A stretch of 31,459 bases of DNA from AWTP1-13 sp039808585 (GTDB lineage: Bacteria; Pseudomonadota; Alphaproteobacteria; Rhizobiales; Hyphomicrobiaceae): positions 1 to 31,459 of the forward strand of contig JBDHTJ010000045.1 in assembly GCA_039808585.1 (NCBI GenBank), read 5' to 3'. Every line of letters begins with the position of its first letter. Position 1 is the first letter of the stretch. Under the pieces are notes generated by a model. The model worked only from the letters and a program-made list of their open reading frames with translations. It had not been told where the DNA came from and searched no databases. Below, piece after piece: positions 1 through 7,086 of this stretch. The position numbers and the translations under genes are program-made.

Positions 1-18
1 TTCGCTGAACTATCACAA

Positions 19-42
19 GGCGGCGGGGCGCCCCACGCCGCC
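19..42 (-). terminator. Possible terminator hairpin downstream of the first gene
   Basis: A 7-bp GGCGGCG/CGCCGCC stem encloses a 10-base loop that is itself self-complementary (GGGC/GCCC). It lies about 45 bases past the stop of the minus-strand gene ending at 88. Read on the minus strand it is followed by TTGTG rather than a clear U-tract, so terminator function is weak inference. Confidence 0.25.
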
Positions 43-87
43 CGTAGGCACTTGTCTGCAGCGCCCCTATTCTGCAGCGCTCCTGTC

Positions 88-303
88 TCAAGGCGCGCCG
101 AGAATGCCTTCGATCTGCCAGCGCTGGTTGCGCAGGCTGTCGAGGATCTGGCCCATGGCCTCCATGTGACCTTCGATTTCGCGCGTCTCGTAGCCACGGC
201 TCGCAAGCTGCGGCAGCAGCACGTTGAGCTGCTTCAAGTTGCGCTCCGCTTCCGCAATGCTGCGATCTGCATGAGCAAGGCCAATACCGGCTTCGGAATA
301 CAT
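88..303 (-). CDS. Small helical hypothetical protein, 71 aa
   Basis: I do not recognise a family. The product is short, hydrophilic and almost wholly predicted helix, with heptad-like leucines, isoleucines and methionines (around residues 24-58), so a small coiled-coil or adaptor-like cytoplasmic protein is plausible. It has no signal peptide, membrane segment or cysteine. The start is supported by a GAGGGG ribosome-binding site 8 bases upstream of the ATG. It lies 132 bases downstream of the TfoX-N gene on the same strand, so it may be transcribed from its own promoter or by read-through. The good Shine-Dalgarno and lack of low-complexity sequence suggest a real gene. No function is assigned. 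Confidence 0.6.
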   Translation of the reverse strand: MYSEAGIGLAHADRSIAEAERNLKQLNVLLPQLASRGYETREIEGHMEAMGQILDSLRNQRWQIEGILGAP

Positions 304-435
304 TTGAAAAACCCCTCGTTACGCTGACATCCCGTGAGGATCGGCCGCGCACTCCCCGTCGCGACCGACTGTCTCTCGTTTCCAACGCAACCGGGGCAAA
401 ACGACGGCAACGCCATCACGAATTGCGCGTTAATG

Positions 436-855
436 TTACTGTCGTCGTGAGCCCCCGCGTGCTGCAGGTGCAGGGCTCCGGGCGGCCGGTTTTTTCCCTC
501 CGCCCTTCGCCTTGCGCACTTTCGCGGAAGCCGCCCGACGCGCCACGGCCATCGCCGCGCGAGACCAGGCCGCCAGTTCCTCCGGCTCGTCCAGCAACCG
601 CTCCGGCACACGCCAATAGCCAAGTGCAACGGAGCGTCCCTTCGCCTGGTAGACGAACGGCTTCATGCCCTCTGCCTCGAACGCCGCGCGGTTGCTGTCG
701 TCCACCTTGAAATGCAGCGTGTCGTCGATCACCAGCGCGAACATCAGGCCATCGGTGAATAGCCCCGCACCGCTGAACATGCGCCGCGCCACGATCGGCC
801 CCAGCGGCCCCATCAGATCCCGCAGGAACTCCAGGAAGCTTTCCGACGCAGCCAT
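436..855 (-). CDS. TfoX/Sxy N-terminal domain protein
   Basis: 139 aa. Residues about 5-95 match the TfoX N-terminal domain family: an RRMFSGAG motif near residues 24-31, then GLMFALV, LHFKVDD and the typical MKPFVYQ and ALGYWRVPE blocks. In gammaproteobacteria TfoX/Sxy activates competence genes, but the stand-alone N-domain proteins of alphaproteobacteria have no established role, so none is inferred. The C-terminal 40 residues are Lys/Ala/Arg/Pro-rich and probably disordered, which could give non-specific nucleic-acid binding. An ATG 33 bases further upstream is open, but the start at 855 is preferred because it falls just after the gluconokinase stop (4 bases between them) and begins at the conserved domain. 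It is the last gene of the gnd-gntK-tfoX-like operon. Confidence 0.85.
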   Translation of the reverse strand: MAASESFLEFLRDLMGPLGPIVARRMFSGAGLFTDGLMFALVIDDTLHFKVDDSNRAAFEAEGMKPFVYQAKGRSVALGYWRVPERLLDEPEELAAWSRAAMAVARRAASAKVRKAKGGGKKPAARSPAPAARGGSRRQ

Positions 856-859
856 GCCG

Positions 860-1387
860 TCATGCCTTCCGCGTCGATGCACCAACATGCAGCCCGGCCA
901 GGATCTCGCGTACCAGCGCCTCCGGCGGCTGGCCCACGTTCACTGTGAGCACACGCTCGTCGGCGCCCGGTGGCTCCAGCGCGGCGAACTGGCTTTCCAG
1001 CAGCGACGCCGGCATGAAGTGGTGCCGCCGCGCCGCCATCCGCGCCGCAATCACCTCGAACGACCCTGAAAGATGCACGAGGTGCACGCCCGCACGCTGC
1101 CCCACGATGACCTCGCGATAGCGCCGCTTCAGCGCCGAGCACGAGACGATGGCTGGCTGCCCCGCCGCCTGTCGCGCGTCGATCCAGGCCGCAATGGCCT
1201 CGAGCCAGGGCTTCCTGTCGGCATCGGTGAGAGGCTGGCCGCTCGACATCTTGGCCACGTTGGAAGGCGGATGGAAGCTGTCGGCATCGCGAAACGGCCA
1301 GCCGAGCGCCTGCGAAAGCGCCTGGCCAACGGTGCTCTTCCCGCAGCCCGAAACGCCCATGAGCACGATGATCGGTGTTGGCTCCAT
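860..1387 (-). CDS. gntK: Gluconokinase
   Basis: 175 aa, the usual length of the GntK family. It phosphorylates D-gluconate with ATP to 6-phosphogluconate in the cytoplasm. Visible motifs are the P-loop GVSGCGKST at residues 11-19, the DADSFHP substrate motif near 35-41, SCSALKRRYR near 82-91 and the HHFMP motif near 126-130 followed by LLESQ. The gene starts 2 bases after the stop of the 6-phosphogluconate dehydrogenase gene, so translational coupling is likely, and the two enzymes act in sequence. Nothing is truncated. The assignment is strong; only the physiological gluconate source is unknown, since no transporter or GntR regulator is in view. Confidence 0.95.
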   Translation of the reverse strand: MEPTPIIVLMGVSGCGKSTVGQALSQALGWPFRDADSFHPPSNVAKMSSGQPLTDADRKPWLEAIAAWIDARQAAGQPAIVSCSALKRRYREVIVGQRAGVHLVHLSGSFEVIAARMAARRHHFMPASLLESQFAALEPPGADERVLTVNVGQPPEALVREILAGLHVGASTRKA

Positions 1388-1389
1388 CT

Positions 1390-2379
1390 TCAGTCCTTCG
1401 CCTTCGCCGGCGCCTCGACATGTCCGCCGAAGCCCTTGCGCATGGCCGACAGCACCTTGTCGGCAAAGGCCGGTGACCGGCGCGAGCGGAACCGTGCGTA
1501 AAGCGCCGTCGTCAGCACCGGCGCGGGAACCGCTTCAGCAACGGCCGCCTCCACCGTCCATCGCCCTTCGCCGCTATCCGCGACGATTCCGGAGTAGCCC
1601 TCGAGCCCCTTGTCCTCAGCCAGCGCGTCGGCTGTCAGATCCAAGAGCCACGAGGTGATGACGCTGCCGCGCCGCCAAACTTCCGCGACGTCGGCGAGAT
1701 CGAGGTCGAGGCGGTGCTCGGGCGCCAACTCGGCGCTGTTCGCGTTCTTGAGTATGTCGAACCCTTCCGCGATCGCCTGCATCATCCCGTATTCGATGCC
1801 GTTGTGGATCATCTTCACGAAGTGCCCCGCGCCGGGCCCGCCAGCGTGCAGGTATCCCTTCTCGGCCGTGGTGCTATGGCCCTGCCGCCCGCGCGTCCGC
1901 GCGATCGCACCTGCGCCCGGCGCCAGCGCCGCAAAGATCGGCTCGAGCCGCGTGAAGGCGCTTTTCTCGCCACCGATCATCAGGCAGTAACCGCGCTCCA
2001 ATCCCCACACGCCCCCGGAGGTGCCCACGTCGAGATAGGTGATGCCGTGCGCCTTCAGTAGCCCGGCCCGCGCGATGTCGTCCTTCCAGTAGCTGTTGCC
2101 GCCATCGATGATGCTGTCGCCGGCCTGCATGCCCTGCGCAAGCTCGTCGATCGCTGCCTGCGTCACCGCCCCCGCCGGAAGCATCACCCACACCGCCCGC
2201 GGTGCATCGAGCGCCTCCACCAGCGCGCCGAGGCTCGCCACCGCGCACGCGCCCTCCTGCGCCAGTTGGGCGCCCGGCGCCGGATCCTTGTCGAAGACGA
2301 CGCAGTCGTGCCCCGCCCGCATCAGGCGGCGGGCAATGTTGGCGCCCATTCTGCCGAGCCCTACGATGCCAAGCTGCAT
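1390..2379 (-). CDS. gnd: 6-phosphogluconate dehydrogenase, decarboxylating, short form
   Basis: 329 aa, belonging to the short (about 300 aa) 6PGDH type rather than the 470-aa E. coli type. It oxidises 6-phosphogluconate to ribulose 5-phosphate and CO2. The N-terminal Rossmann fold shows GLGRMGANIARRL at residues 7-19. Further motifs are DGGNSYWKD at 92-100, GTSGGVWGLERGYC at 119-132 and FVKMIHNGIEYG at 187-198, with K189 as the probable catalytic lysine. The second beta strand ends in FDKD (D30), where NADP enzymes usually carry an Asn-Arg pair, so NAD+ preference is inferred. It is first in a tight operon with gntK. Its ATG faces the amidase gene across a 173-base divergent promoter region. 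Confidence 0.93.
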   Translation of the reverse strand: MQLGIVGLGRMGANIARRLMRAGHDCVVFDKDPAPGAQLAQEGACAVASLGALVEALDAPRAVWVMLPAGAVTQAAIDELAQGMQAGDSIIDGGNSYWKDDIARAGLLKAHGITYLDVGTSGGVWGLERGYCLMIGGEKSAFTRLEPIFAALAPGAGAIARTRGRQGHSTTAEKGYLHAGGPGAGHFVKMIHNGIEYGMMQAIAEGFDILKNANSAELAPEHRLDLDLADVAEVWRRGSVITSWLLDLTADALAEDKGLEGYSGIVADSGEGRWTVEAAVAEAVPAPVLTTALYARFRSRRSPAFADKVLSAMRKGFGGHVEAPAKAKD

Positions 2380-2552
2380 GGCTGTCCTCCGCTGTCCTTT
2401 CGTGGAGCCAATGCCAGCTGCATCAGCCTGTCAACGGCCGTGACAAATCCGGGAAATGCACCTTCTCTCGGGCAGGAAGGCGCGAAGCCGCATTCCCGGT
2501 TACGTTTGTCCCCAGCACGGCGCTGCGCCGACGCGTCGAAGGAGACCTCTTC

Positions 2553-3977
2553 ATGATCAGCGACATCACCTATGCCAGCGCCGCAGATATCGCCGAAGCG
2601 ATCCGGCACAAGAATCTCTCGGCCGTCGAGGTGATGCAGGCAACGCTTTCGCGCGCCGAGGCGGTGCAGGCCGCCCGCAATGCCTTCGTCACCATCTGCG
2701 GCGAACAGGCGCTCACCGATGCGCGCAAGGCCGACGCCGCCATCGCCAAAGGCGAGACCCTCGGCCGCCTTCACGGCGTGCCGTTCCACGTCAAGGATCT
2801 CGTCAACACCAAGGGCGTGCGCACAACATTCTGCTCCGCCATGCACGAGCACAACGTGCCCAGCGTCGACAGCGTCTGCGTCGAGCGGCTGAAGGCGGCG
2901 GGCGCCATCCTCATGGGCAAGACCACGACGCCCGAGTTCGGCCACATGTGCTTCACCGAAAGCCCGCTCTTCGGCCGCACCGCCAATGCGTGGGATGCGA
3001 CCCGCACCAGCGGAGGCTCCTCCGGTGGCGCCGGCGTCGCGCTGGCTGCCGGTGTCGCGCCGCTCGCCGTCGGCACCGACGCCGGTGGCTCGACGCGAAT
3101 TCCCGCAGCCTGCAACGGCGTCGTAGGCCTCAAGCAATCGGCCGGCGTCATTCCGCACGACATGTCGACGGAGCTTTTCGCCAACGTCTCCTCCATCAAT
3201 CCGATGGCGCGCACCGTGCTCGACACCGCCCTTATGCTCGAGTCGATGGCGGGCCAGCACCCTTGCGATCCGTTCTCCTACGGCATGCCCGCCACGGGCT
3301 TCGGCGACGCGGTGCGAACCACGCGTTCGCTGGCCGGCATGCGCATCGCCTGGCGCCCCTTCCTCGGCAACACGGTCATCGACACCGAGGTGCTCGCCTC
3401 CTGCGAGAAGGCGGCGAAGGTGCTCTCCGGTCTCGGCGCTACGGTGGAGCCCATGGACGACGATGCCGAGCCCATCGAGCCGATGTGGTTCGCCTATTCC
3501 GCCGCCATGTGGAATGCCCGCTTCAAGGACGTGCTGCCGCAATGGCGCGACAGGCTCAGCCCCACCCTCCTCGCCCAGATGGAGCGCGGCAAGAACGCCA
3601 CCGCCGAGGATGTCGGCCGGTCGCTGTTGGCGCGCACCCAGTTCTTCAAGAAGGTGCAGGGATGGCTTTCCCGCTACGACGCCATCCTCACGCCGACCCT
3701 GACGCGCACCGCCATCCCGATCGAGGAGCGCCTGTTCCAGCCCATCGAGATCGAAGGCAAGCCGGTCGATACCGTGCGCCGCGCCTGGTATCCCTACACC
3801 CACCCGTTCAATCTCACCGGGCATCCCGCGCTCAGCGTGCCGTGCGGCTTCCACTCCGATGGTCTGCCCATGGCGATCCAGCTGGTGGGCCGGCGCGGCG
3901 AGGATGCGCGCCTCCTCGCAATTGCCGCGCGCTACGAGGAAGCCGCGCCCTGGCACGGGCGCCGCCCCGCACTTTAG
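2553..3977 (+). CDS. Amidase-signature family hydrolase
   Basis: 474 aa. The amidase signature family hydrolyses carboxamides with a Lys-cisSer-Ser triad. Here the triad reads K81 (in FHVKDL), S156 (in GGSSGG) and S180 (in TDAGGSTR); the 24-residue spacing between the two serines equals that in fatty acid amide hydrolase. There is no signal peptide, so it is cytoplasmic. The frame is open far upstream, but the start at 2553 is chosen because AAGGAGA lies 7-8 bases before it and the domain begins there. No gatB or gatC is nearby, so it is unlikely to be GatA of the tRNA amidotransferase. The substrate is unknown. It is a single gene, divergent from gnd, and convergent with the small secreted protein gene. 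Confidence 0.92.
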   Translation: MISDITYASAADIAEAIRHKNLSAVEVMQATLSRAEAVQAARNAFVTICGEQALTDARKADAAIAKGETLGRLHGVPFHVKDLVNTKGVRTTFCSAMHEHNVPSVDSVCVERLKAAGAILMGKTTTPEFGHMCFTESPLFGRTANAWDATRTSGGSSGGAGVALAAGVAPLAVGTDAGGSTRIPAACNGVVGLKQSAGVIPHDMSTELFANVSSINPMARTVLDTALMLESMAGQHPCDPFSYGMPATGFGDAVRTTRSLAGMRIAWRPFLGNTVIDTEVLASCEKAAKVLSGLGATVEPMDDDAEPIEPMWFAYSAAMWNARFKDVLPQWRDRLSPTLLAQMERGKNATAEDVGRSLLARTQFFKKVQGWLSRYDAILTPTLTRTAIPIEERLFQPIEIEGKPVDTVRRAWYPYTHPFNLTGHPALSVPCGFHSDGLPMAIQLVGRRGEDARLLAIAARYEEAAPWHGRRPAL

Positions 3978-4030
3978 AGAAGCGCATCATACCCTTGCGC
4001 AAAGGCGCGGGGATAAGCGTCAGGTCGGCA

Positions 4031-4348
4031 TCAGCGGAAGATCTTGTGCGCCGGCCGCCCGTAGATGTCGCACACGATGCCGCCCGTATAGTTCACGCAG
4101 TCGATGCGCTTGTCGGCGGCACGCCACCAGAAGGCGGAGTGCTCCGGGCACAGCGTCCGCACCTTCGTCTTCCAGATGCCGATGGCGCGCGAGCGGGCAT
4201 CGGACCGCGTGTCGTAGGGGTAGTCGAAATTGGCGCGCGCGTGCGCGTAGAAGCCCCGCTCGCAGCGCGAGACCTGCGCGGAGGCGCTTGTTGTGCTCAT
4301 CGCGAGTAAGGCGATAGCGGCGAGGGAAAGGCTCGTGATAACCTTCAT
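4031..4348 (-). CDS. Small secreted cysteine-containing protein
   Basis: 105 aa, no recognised family. Residues 1-24 form a clear Sec signal peptide: MKV start, hydrophobic core with ALLAM, and a SASAQ cleavage site. The mature part of about 80 residues holds four cysteines (in CERG, LCPEH, DCVN and VCDIY), suggesting two disulphides in the periplasm. Aromatic and charged residues are frequent, giving a compact basic domain. The preferred start is the ATG at 4348, because the signal peptide starts there; a longer frame in another register has no protein-like character. It is a monocistronic minus-strand gene facing the CZB gene across 236 bases. No function can be assigned. Confidence 0.72.
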   Translation of the reverse strand: MKVITSLSLAAIALLAMSTTSASAQVSRCERGFYAHARANFDYPYDTRSDARSRAIGIWKTKVRTLCPEHSAFWWRAADKRIDCVNYTGGIVCDIYGRPAHKIFR

Positions 4349-4584
4349 GGCTGCATTTCCATGGCACTTGGGGCGGAACGCCCGTTGATTGACGGAAGAG
4401 ATTTAGCGCCCGCTCCCTGAACGCCAGCAAAACCACTGTAGGATCTACCGGAAAACAACGATATCAGAAGGCATATTCCGACATGCAGCAGTCTTTCGAC
4501 AAGCATGCTGCGCCGGTAAGGCGGAATTAAGCAGGCAGTGCCAACCTCGCGCTCGATATCAATCTTATACAGTACGGTGTTGAT

Positions 4585-4938
4585 ATGAATCTCGACGAAG
4601 CCGTGCGCGCGCACAGCGCCTGGAAGATGAAGCTCTCCGCCTATCTTCGCCATCCCGATGCAAGCCTGAAAAGCATCGAGGTGCGGTCGGATTGCCGCTG
4701 CGAGTTGGGCAAGTGGCTGCATGGTGACGGGCGCAAGCTCGCAGCCATCCCCGAATACAAGACGCTGCTCGAGCGGCATGCTCATTTCCATCGCGCCGCG
4801 GCGGACGTGGTCGACATGGCCAATTCGGGCAAGGCCACGAGCGAAGCGACGGCGCTGGGCGCGGAAAGCCCCTACAGTGCGGCCTCCCGCGAGATCGTGA
4901 TGGCAATCATGGCCCTTCAAAAACGGCTGAAATCCTAA
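4585..4938 (+). CDS. Standalone CZB (chemoreceptor zinc-binding) domain protein
   Basis: 117 aa, almost entirely one CZB domain. The 3His/1Cys zinc site is visible as H10, C39 within CELGKW (residues 39-44), and H65 and H69 spaced HxxxH. CZB domains usually sit at the end of chemoreceptors or diguanylate cyclases, where zinc occupancy or cysteine oxidation by hypochlorous acid alters signalling. Here no transmembrane, HAMP, methyl-accepting or GGDEF segment is attached and no such gene lies beside it. It would therefore be a soluble zinc- or redox-responsive partner. The Shine-Dalgarno is weak (GGTG). A 7-bp inverted repeat (ATATCAA/TTGATAT) brackets the 17 bases before the start and overlaps the ATG, a possible operator or translation-control hairpin. 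Confidence 0.85.
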   Translation: MNLDEAVRAHSAWKMKLSAYLRHPDASLKSIEVRSDCRCELGKWLHGDGRKLAAIPEYKTLLERHAHFHRAAADVVDMANSGKATSEATALGAESPYSAASREIVMAIMALQKRLKS

Positions 4939-4960
4939 GCTCGTCGCGGGGCCGGCAGTG

Positions 4961-4983
4961 GGGTGGATTTTGACCATCCACCC
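4961..4983. terminator. Hairpin between convergent genes
   Basis: A perfect 8-bp stem, GGGTGGAT/ATCCACCC, with a 7-base loop lies 22 bases after the CZB stop and 40 bases before the end of the convergent peptidase gene. The plus-strand tail is TCTCCATCTCC, pyrimidine-rich but not a U-tract. It is probably a shared weak terminator. Confidence 0.4.
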
Positions 4984-5024
4984 TCTCCATCTCCAGGATG
5001 CTCGAGACGCTGGCCAAGCCCGTC

Positions 5025-6308
5025 TCAAGCCATCCGTTCCACCCCGCACCAATCCGCGATGAACAGGGCGATGGTCAGGGTGAGCTTCCTGATGCTTTCC
5101 AGGTCCACCGCCTCGTCGAAGCCATGGCTGCCGCCGCCCGTCGCCCCATAGGAAAGGCTCGGGATGTCGTAGTAGCGGCCATAGAAACGGCAATCCGTAA
5201 CCGCCGGCAGGATCACTTCGCCGGGTTCCTCCCCGTGCACCGAGCGATGCGCCGCGCGCACCCGCGCCTCGAAGTCCGATCCCGGCTCCAGCACATAGTC
5301 GTCCGCCTGGAAGCCGTTCCAGACGATTTCCGGCGGGTTCTCGGCCAGGAACGGGTCCTGCCGCGCCGCCGCCATCACCACGCCGGTCAGTTCCTCGCGG
5401 AAAGCCGCAAGCGACATGCCCGGCAGCACCGCGATCCGGCAATCGACATCGCACCACGCCGGCGTCGAGCTTGCCCAGTCGCCACCCGCGATCTTGCCCG
5501 GGTTGAACTTGATGGGGCTCGGGATGCGGCTGAACCAGGGGTGCACCTTCACCCGCTCGTTGAGTTCGCGCGTGTGTCCGCGCAGCGCCTCGATCAACCC
5601 GTAGGCGGAAAGGATCGCGTTGGTGCCGCGCTCGCTCTCGCTTACGTGCACCGGCCGGCCGCGGATGCGAAGCCGGAACCACATCACACCCACGGTGCCG
5701 CGCAGGATCTTGGCCGAGGTCGGCTCGGGGATCAGGCATGCTTCCGCCCGGTAGCCACGCGCCAGCGTCGAGAGCGCGCCATTGCCGGTGCATTCTTCTT
5801 CCGTCACGGTCTGCACGCTGATGTCGGCGGTCGGACGATAGCCGGCTGCCCGCAGCGCATCGAGCGCGAACACCATGGCCGCGACGCCGGACTTCATATC
5901 GTTGGCGCCACGCCCGTAGAGCTTGCCGTCCCGCTCTGTCGGCGCAAACGGTGGCGTCGACCACATCTCCAGCGGCCCGGCGGGCACCACGTCCACGTGC
6001 CCCTGCATGATGAGGCTGCGGCCCTTGGGAGCGTGCGCCCGCAAGCTCGCCACCACCTGTACGGCCCGCGTGTAGTCCGTATCCGCCACGGGCGAGAAGC
6101 CAGGCAGGTGCGACATGTCCACGTCGGCAAGCGTGTAGCGGTCCACCGGCCAGCCCCGGCGCGCAAACTCCGCAGCGATCCAGTCCTGGCATGGCGCTTC
6201 CTGCCCGCGAAGGCTGGGGAAGGCCACCAGCGTTTTCAGCCAGGCGACTTCCTTGGCCCAGTTCGCATCGACGGCTGCGGCGAGTTCGTTCTTCAGGTTC
6301 TGCGTCAT
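5025..6308 (-). CDS. M20-family metallopeptidase (ArgE/DapE/CPG2-type deacylase)
   Basis: 427 aa. M20 enzymes are dinuclear-zinc amidohydrolases that remove acyl or aminoacyl groups. Visible ligands are H104 and D106 (in GHVDVVP), D137 (in GANDMKSG), the catalytic/metal glutamates in VTEEEC near 168-173, a conserved EPT in the middle, and the C-terminal His in GGGSHGFDEA. A dimerisation domain lies between about 205 and 320. It resembles acetylornithine deacetylase-like or succinyl-diaminopimelate desuccinylase-like proteins, but its length and the lack of arg or dap neighbours leave the substrate open. The start at 6308 is chosen because GGGAGAGG precedes it at proper spacing; an in-frame start 126 bases upstream adds only unconserved sequence. 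No signal peptide, so cytoplasmic. Confidence 0.9.
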   Translation of the reverse strand: MTQNLKNELAAAVDANWAKEVAWLKTLVAFPSLRGQEAPCQDWIAAEFARRGWPVDRYTLADVDMSHLPGFSPVADTDYTRAVQVVASLRAHAPKGRSLIMQGHVDVVPAGPLEMWSTPPFAPTERDGKLYGRGANDMKSGVAAMVFALDALRAAGYRPTADISVQTVTEEECTGNGALSTLARGYRAEACLIPEPTSAKILRGTVGVMWFRLRIRGRPVHVSESERGTNAILSAYGLIEALRGHTRELNERVKVHPWFSRIPSPIKFNPGKIAGGDWASSTPAWCDVDCRIAVLPGMSLAAFREELTGVVMAAARQDPFLAENPPEIVWNGFQADDYVLEPGSDFEARVRAAHRSVHGEEPGEVILPAVTDCRFYGRYYDIPSLSYGATGGGSHGFDEAVDLESIRKLTLTIALFIADWCGVERMA

Positions 6309-6561
6309 GGCCTCTCCCATTGGTCGCGCGTCCACGATGCGGCCGCTCCCCGCGCAACTCAAGCGCGAATGCACGAGCGCTGTATCCGCTTCCTTCGCTC
6401 TGTCTGCAGGCGTCCACCGTGGCCTTTCGTCCACAGGCGGGCAACCGACGTATGGAAGTAGGCGACTCGGGCGATGATCTCGCTGCCTCGATCAGATATG
6501 CACATACACGTCGGATTGAGCACAACGCCCACGGGCCGCAGTGCCATCGAAGGAGACCGTC

Positions 6562-6909
6562 ATGAACCAGGTCATCAGCGCCATCGTCCAGTTCCTGCAG
6601 CAGGGCATCGCGGCCATCTTCAAGTTCCTGGAAATCATCTGGACCTGGTCGTTCGGTCAGATCGTGTCGATCATGCAGTCGAATTGGCAGGCGCTGCCGC
6701 TCTGGAAAATGGTGGTGTTGGCCGTCGTCATGCTCGCCCTTGCCTTCATGGCCTGGAAGGTGCTGCGCCAGCTTTGGGACGCGGGCGAGAAGGTTCTGCG
6801 TGCCTTCGTGGCACTGCTCGCGGTGCTGGTTGGCGTTCTTCCCTATGTGCTGGTTGCCGGCGTCGTCGCGTTCGCAGGTGGCTATGTTATCAAAAACGTG
6901 AATTTCTGA
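6562..6909 (+). CDS. Small two-helix membrane protein
   Basis: 115 aa, family not recognised. Residues 1-38 form an amphipathic, aromatic-rich helix. Residues 48-67 are a first transmembrane helix, a short charged turn follows (DAGEK), and 81-110 is a second long hydrophobic stretch with a proline near its centre. The start is set by AAGGAGA 6 bases before ATG; a GTG 21 bases upstream would swallow this ribosome-binding site. The protein is likely inner-membrane, possibly oligomeric. It is followed 177 bases later by the first L,D-transpeptidase gene, so a link to the envelope is possible but unproven. No function assigned. Confidence 0.72.
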   Translation: MNQVISAIVQFLQQGIAAIFKFLEIIWTWSFGQIVSIMQSNWQALPLWKMVVLAVVMLALAFMAWKVLRQLWDAGEKVLRAFVALLAVLVGVLPYVLVAGVVAFAGGYVIKNVNF

Positions 6910-7086
6910 GCCTGCAAGCAAACCTATTGCGTCTGCAATGCGTTGTAGGGCAGCTTTAGCGCAGAGTTTGCGGTTGCGCTTGCACGCGGTTGTCCGAAAG
7001 GAGCCATCGGGTAACCTCTGCTTAGGGCTCAGCTGGTAGTTCTTTGTCTTCCCATGCCTTTTCAATCTTCCGAAAGGTGCGATGCA

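Noticed and set aside
2361..3956. A 531-codon minus-strand frame opposite the amidase
   Set aside because: The plus-strand frame carries the complete Lys-Ser-Ser amidase triad and a good ribosome-binding site.
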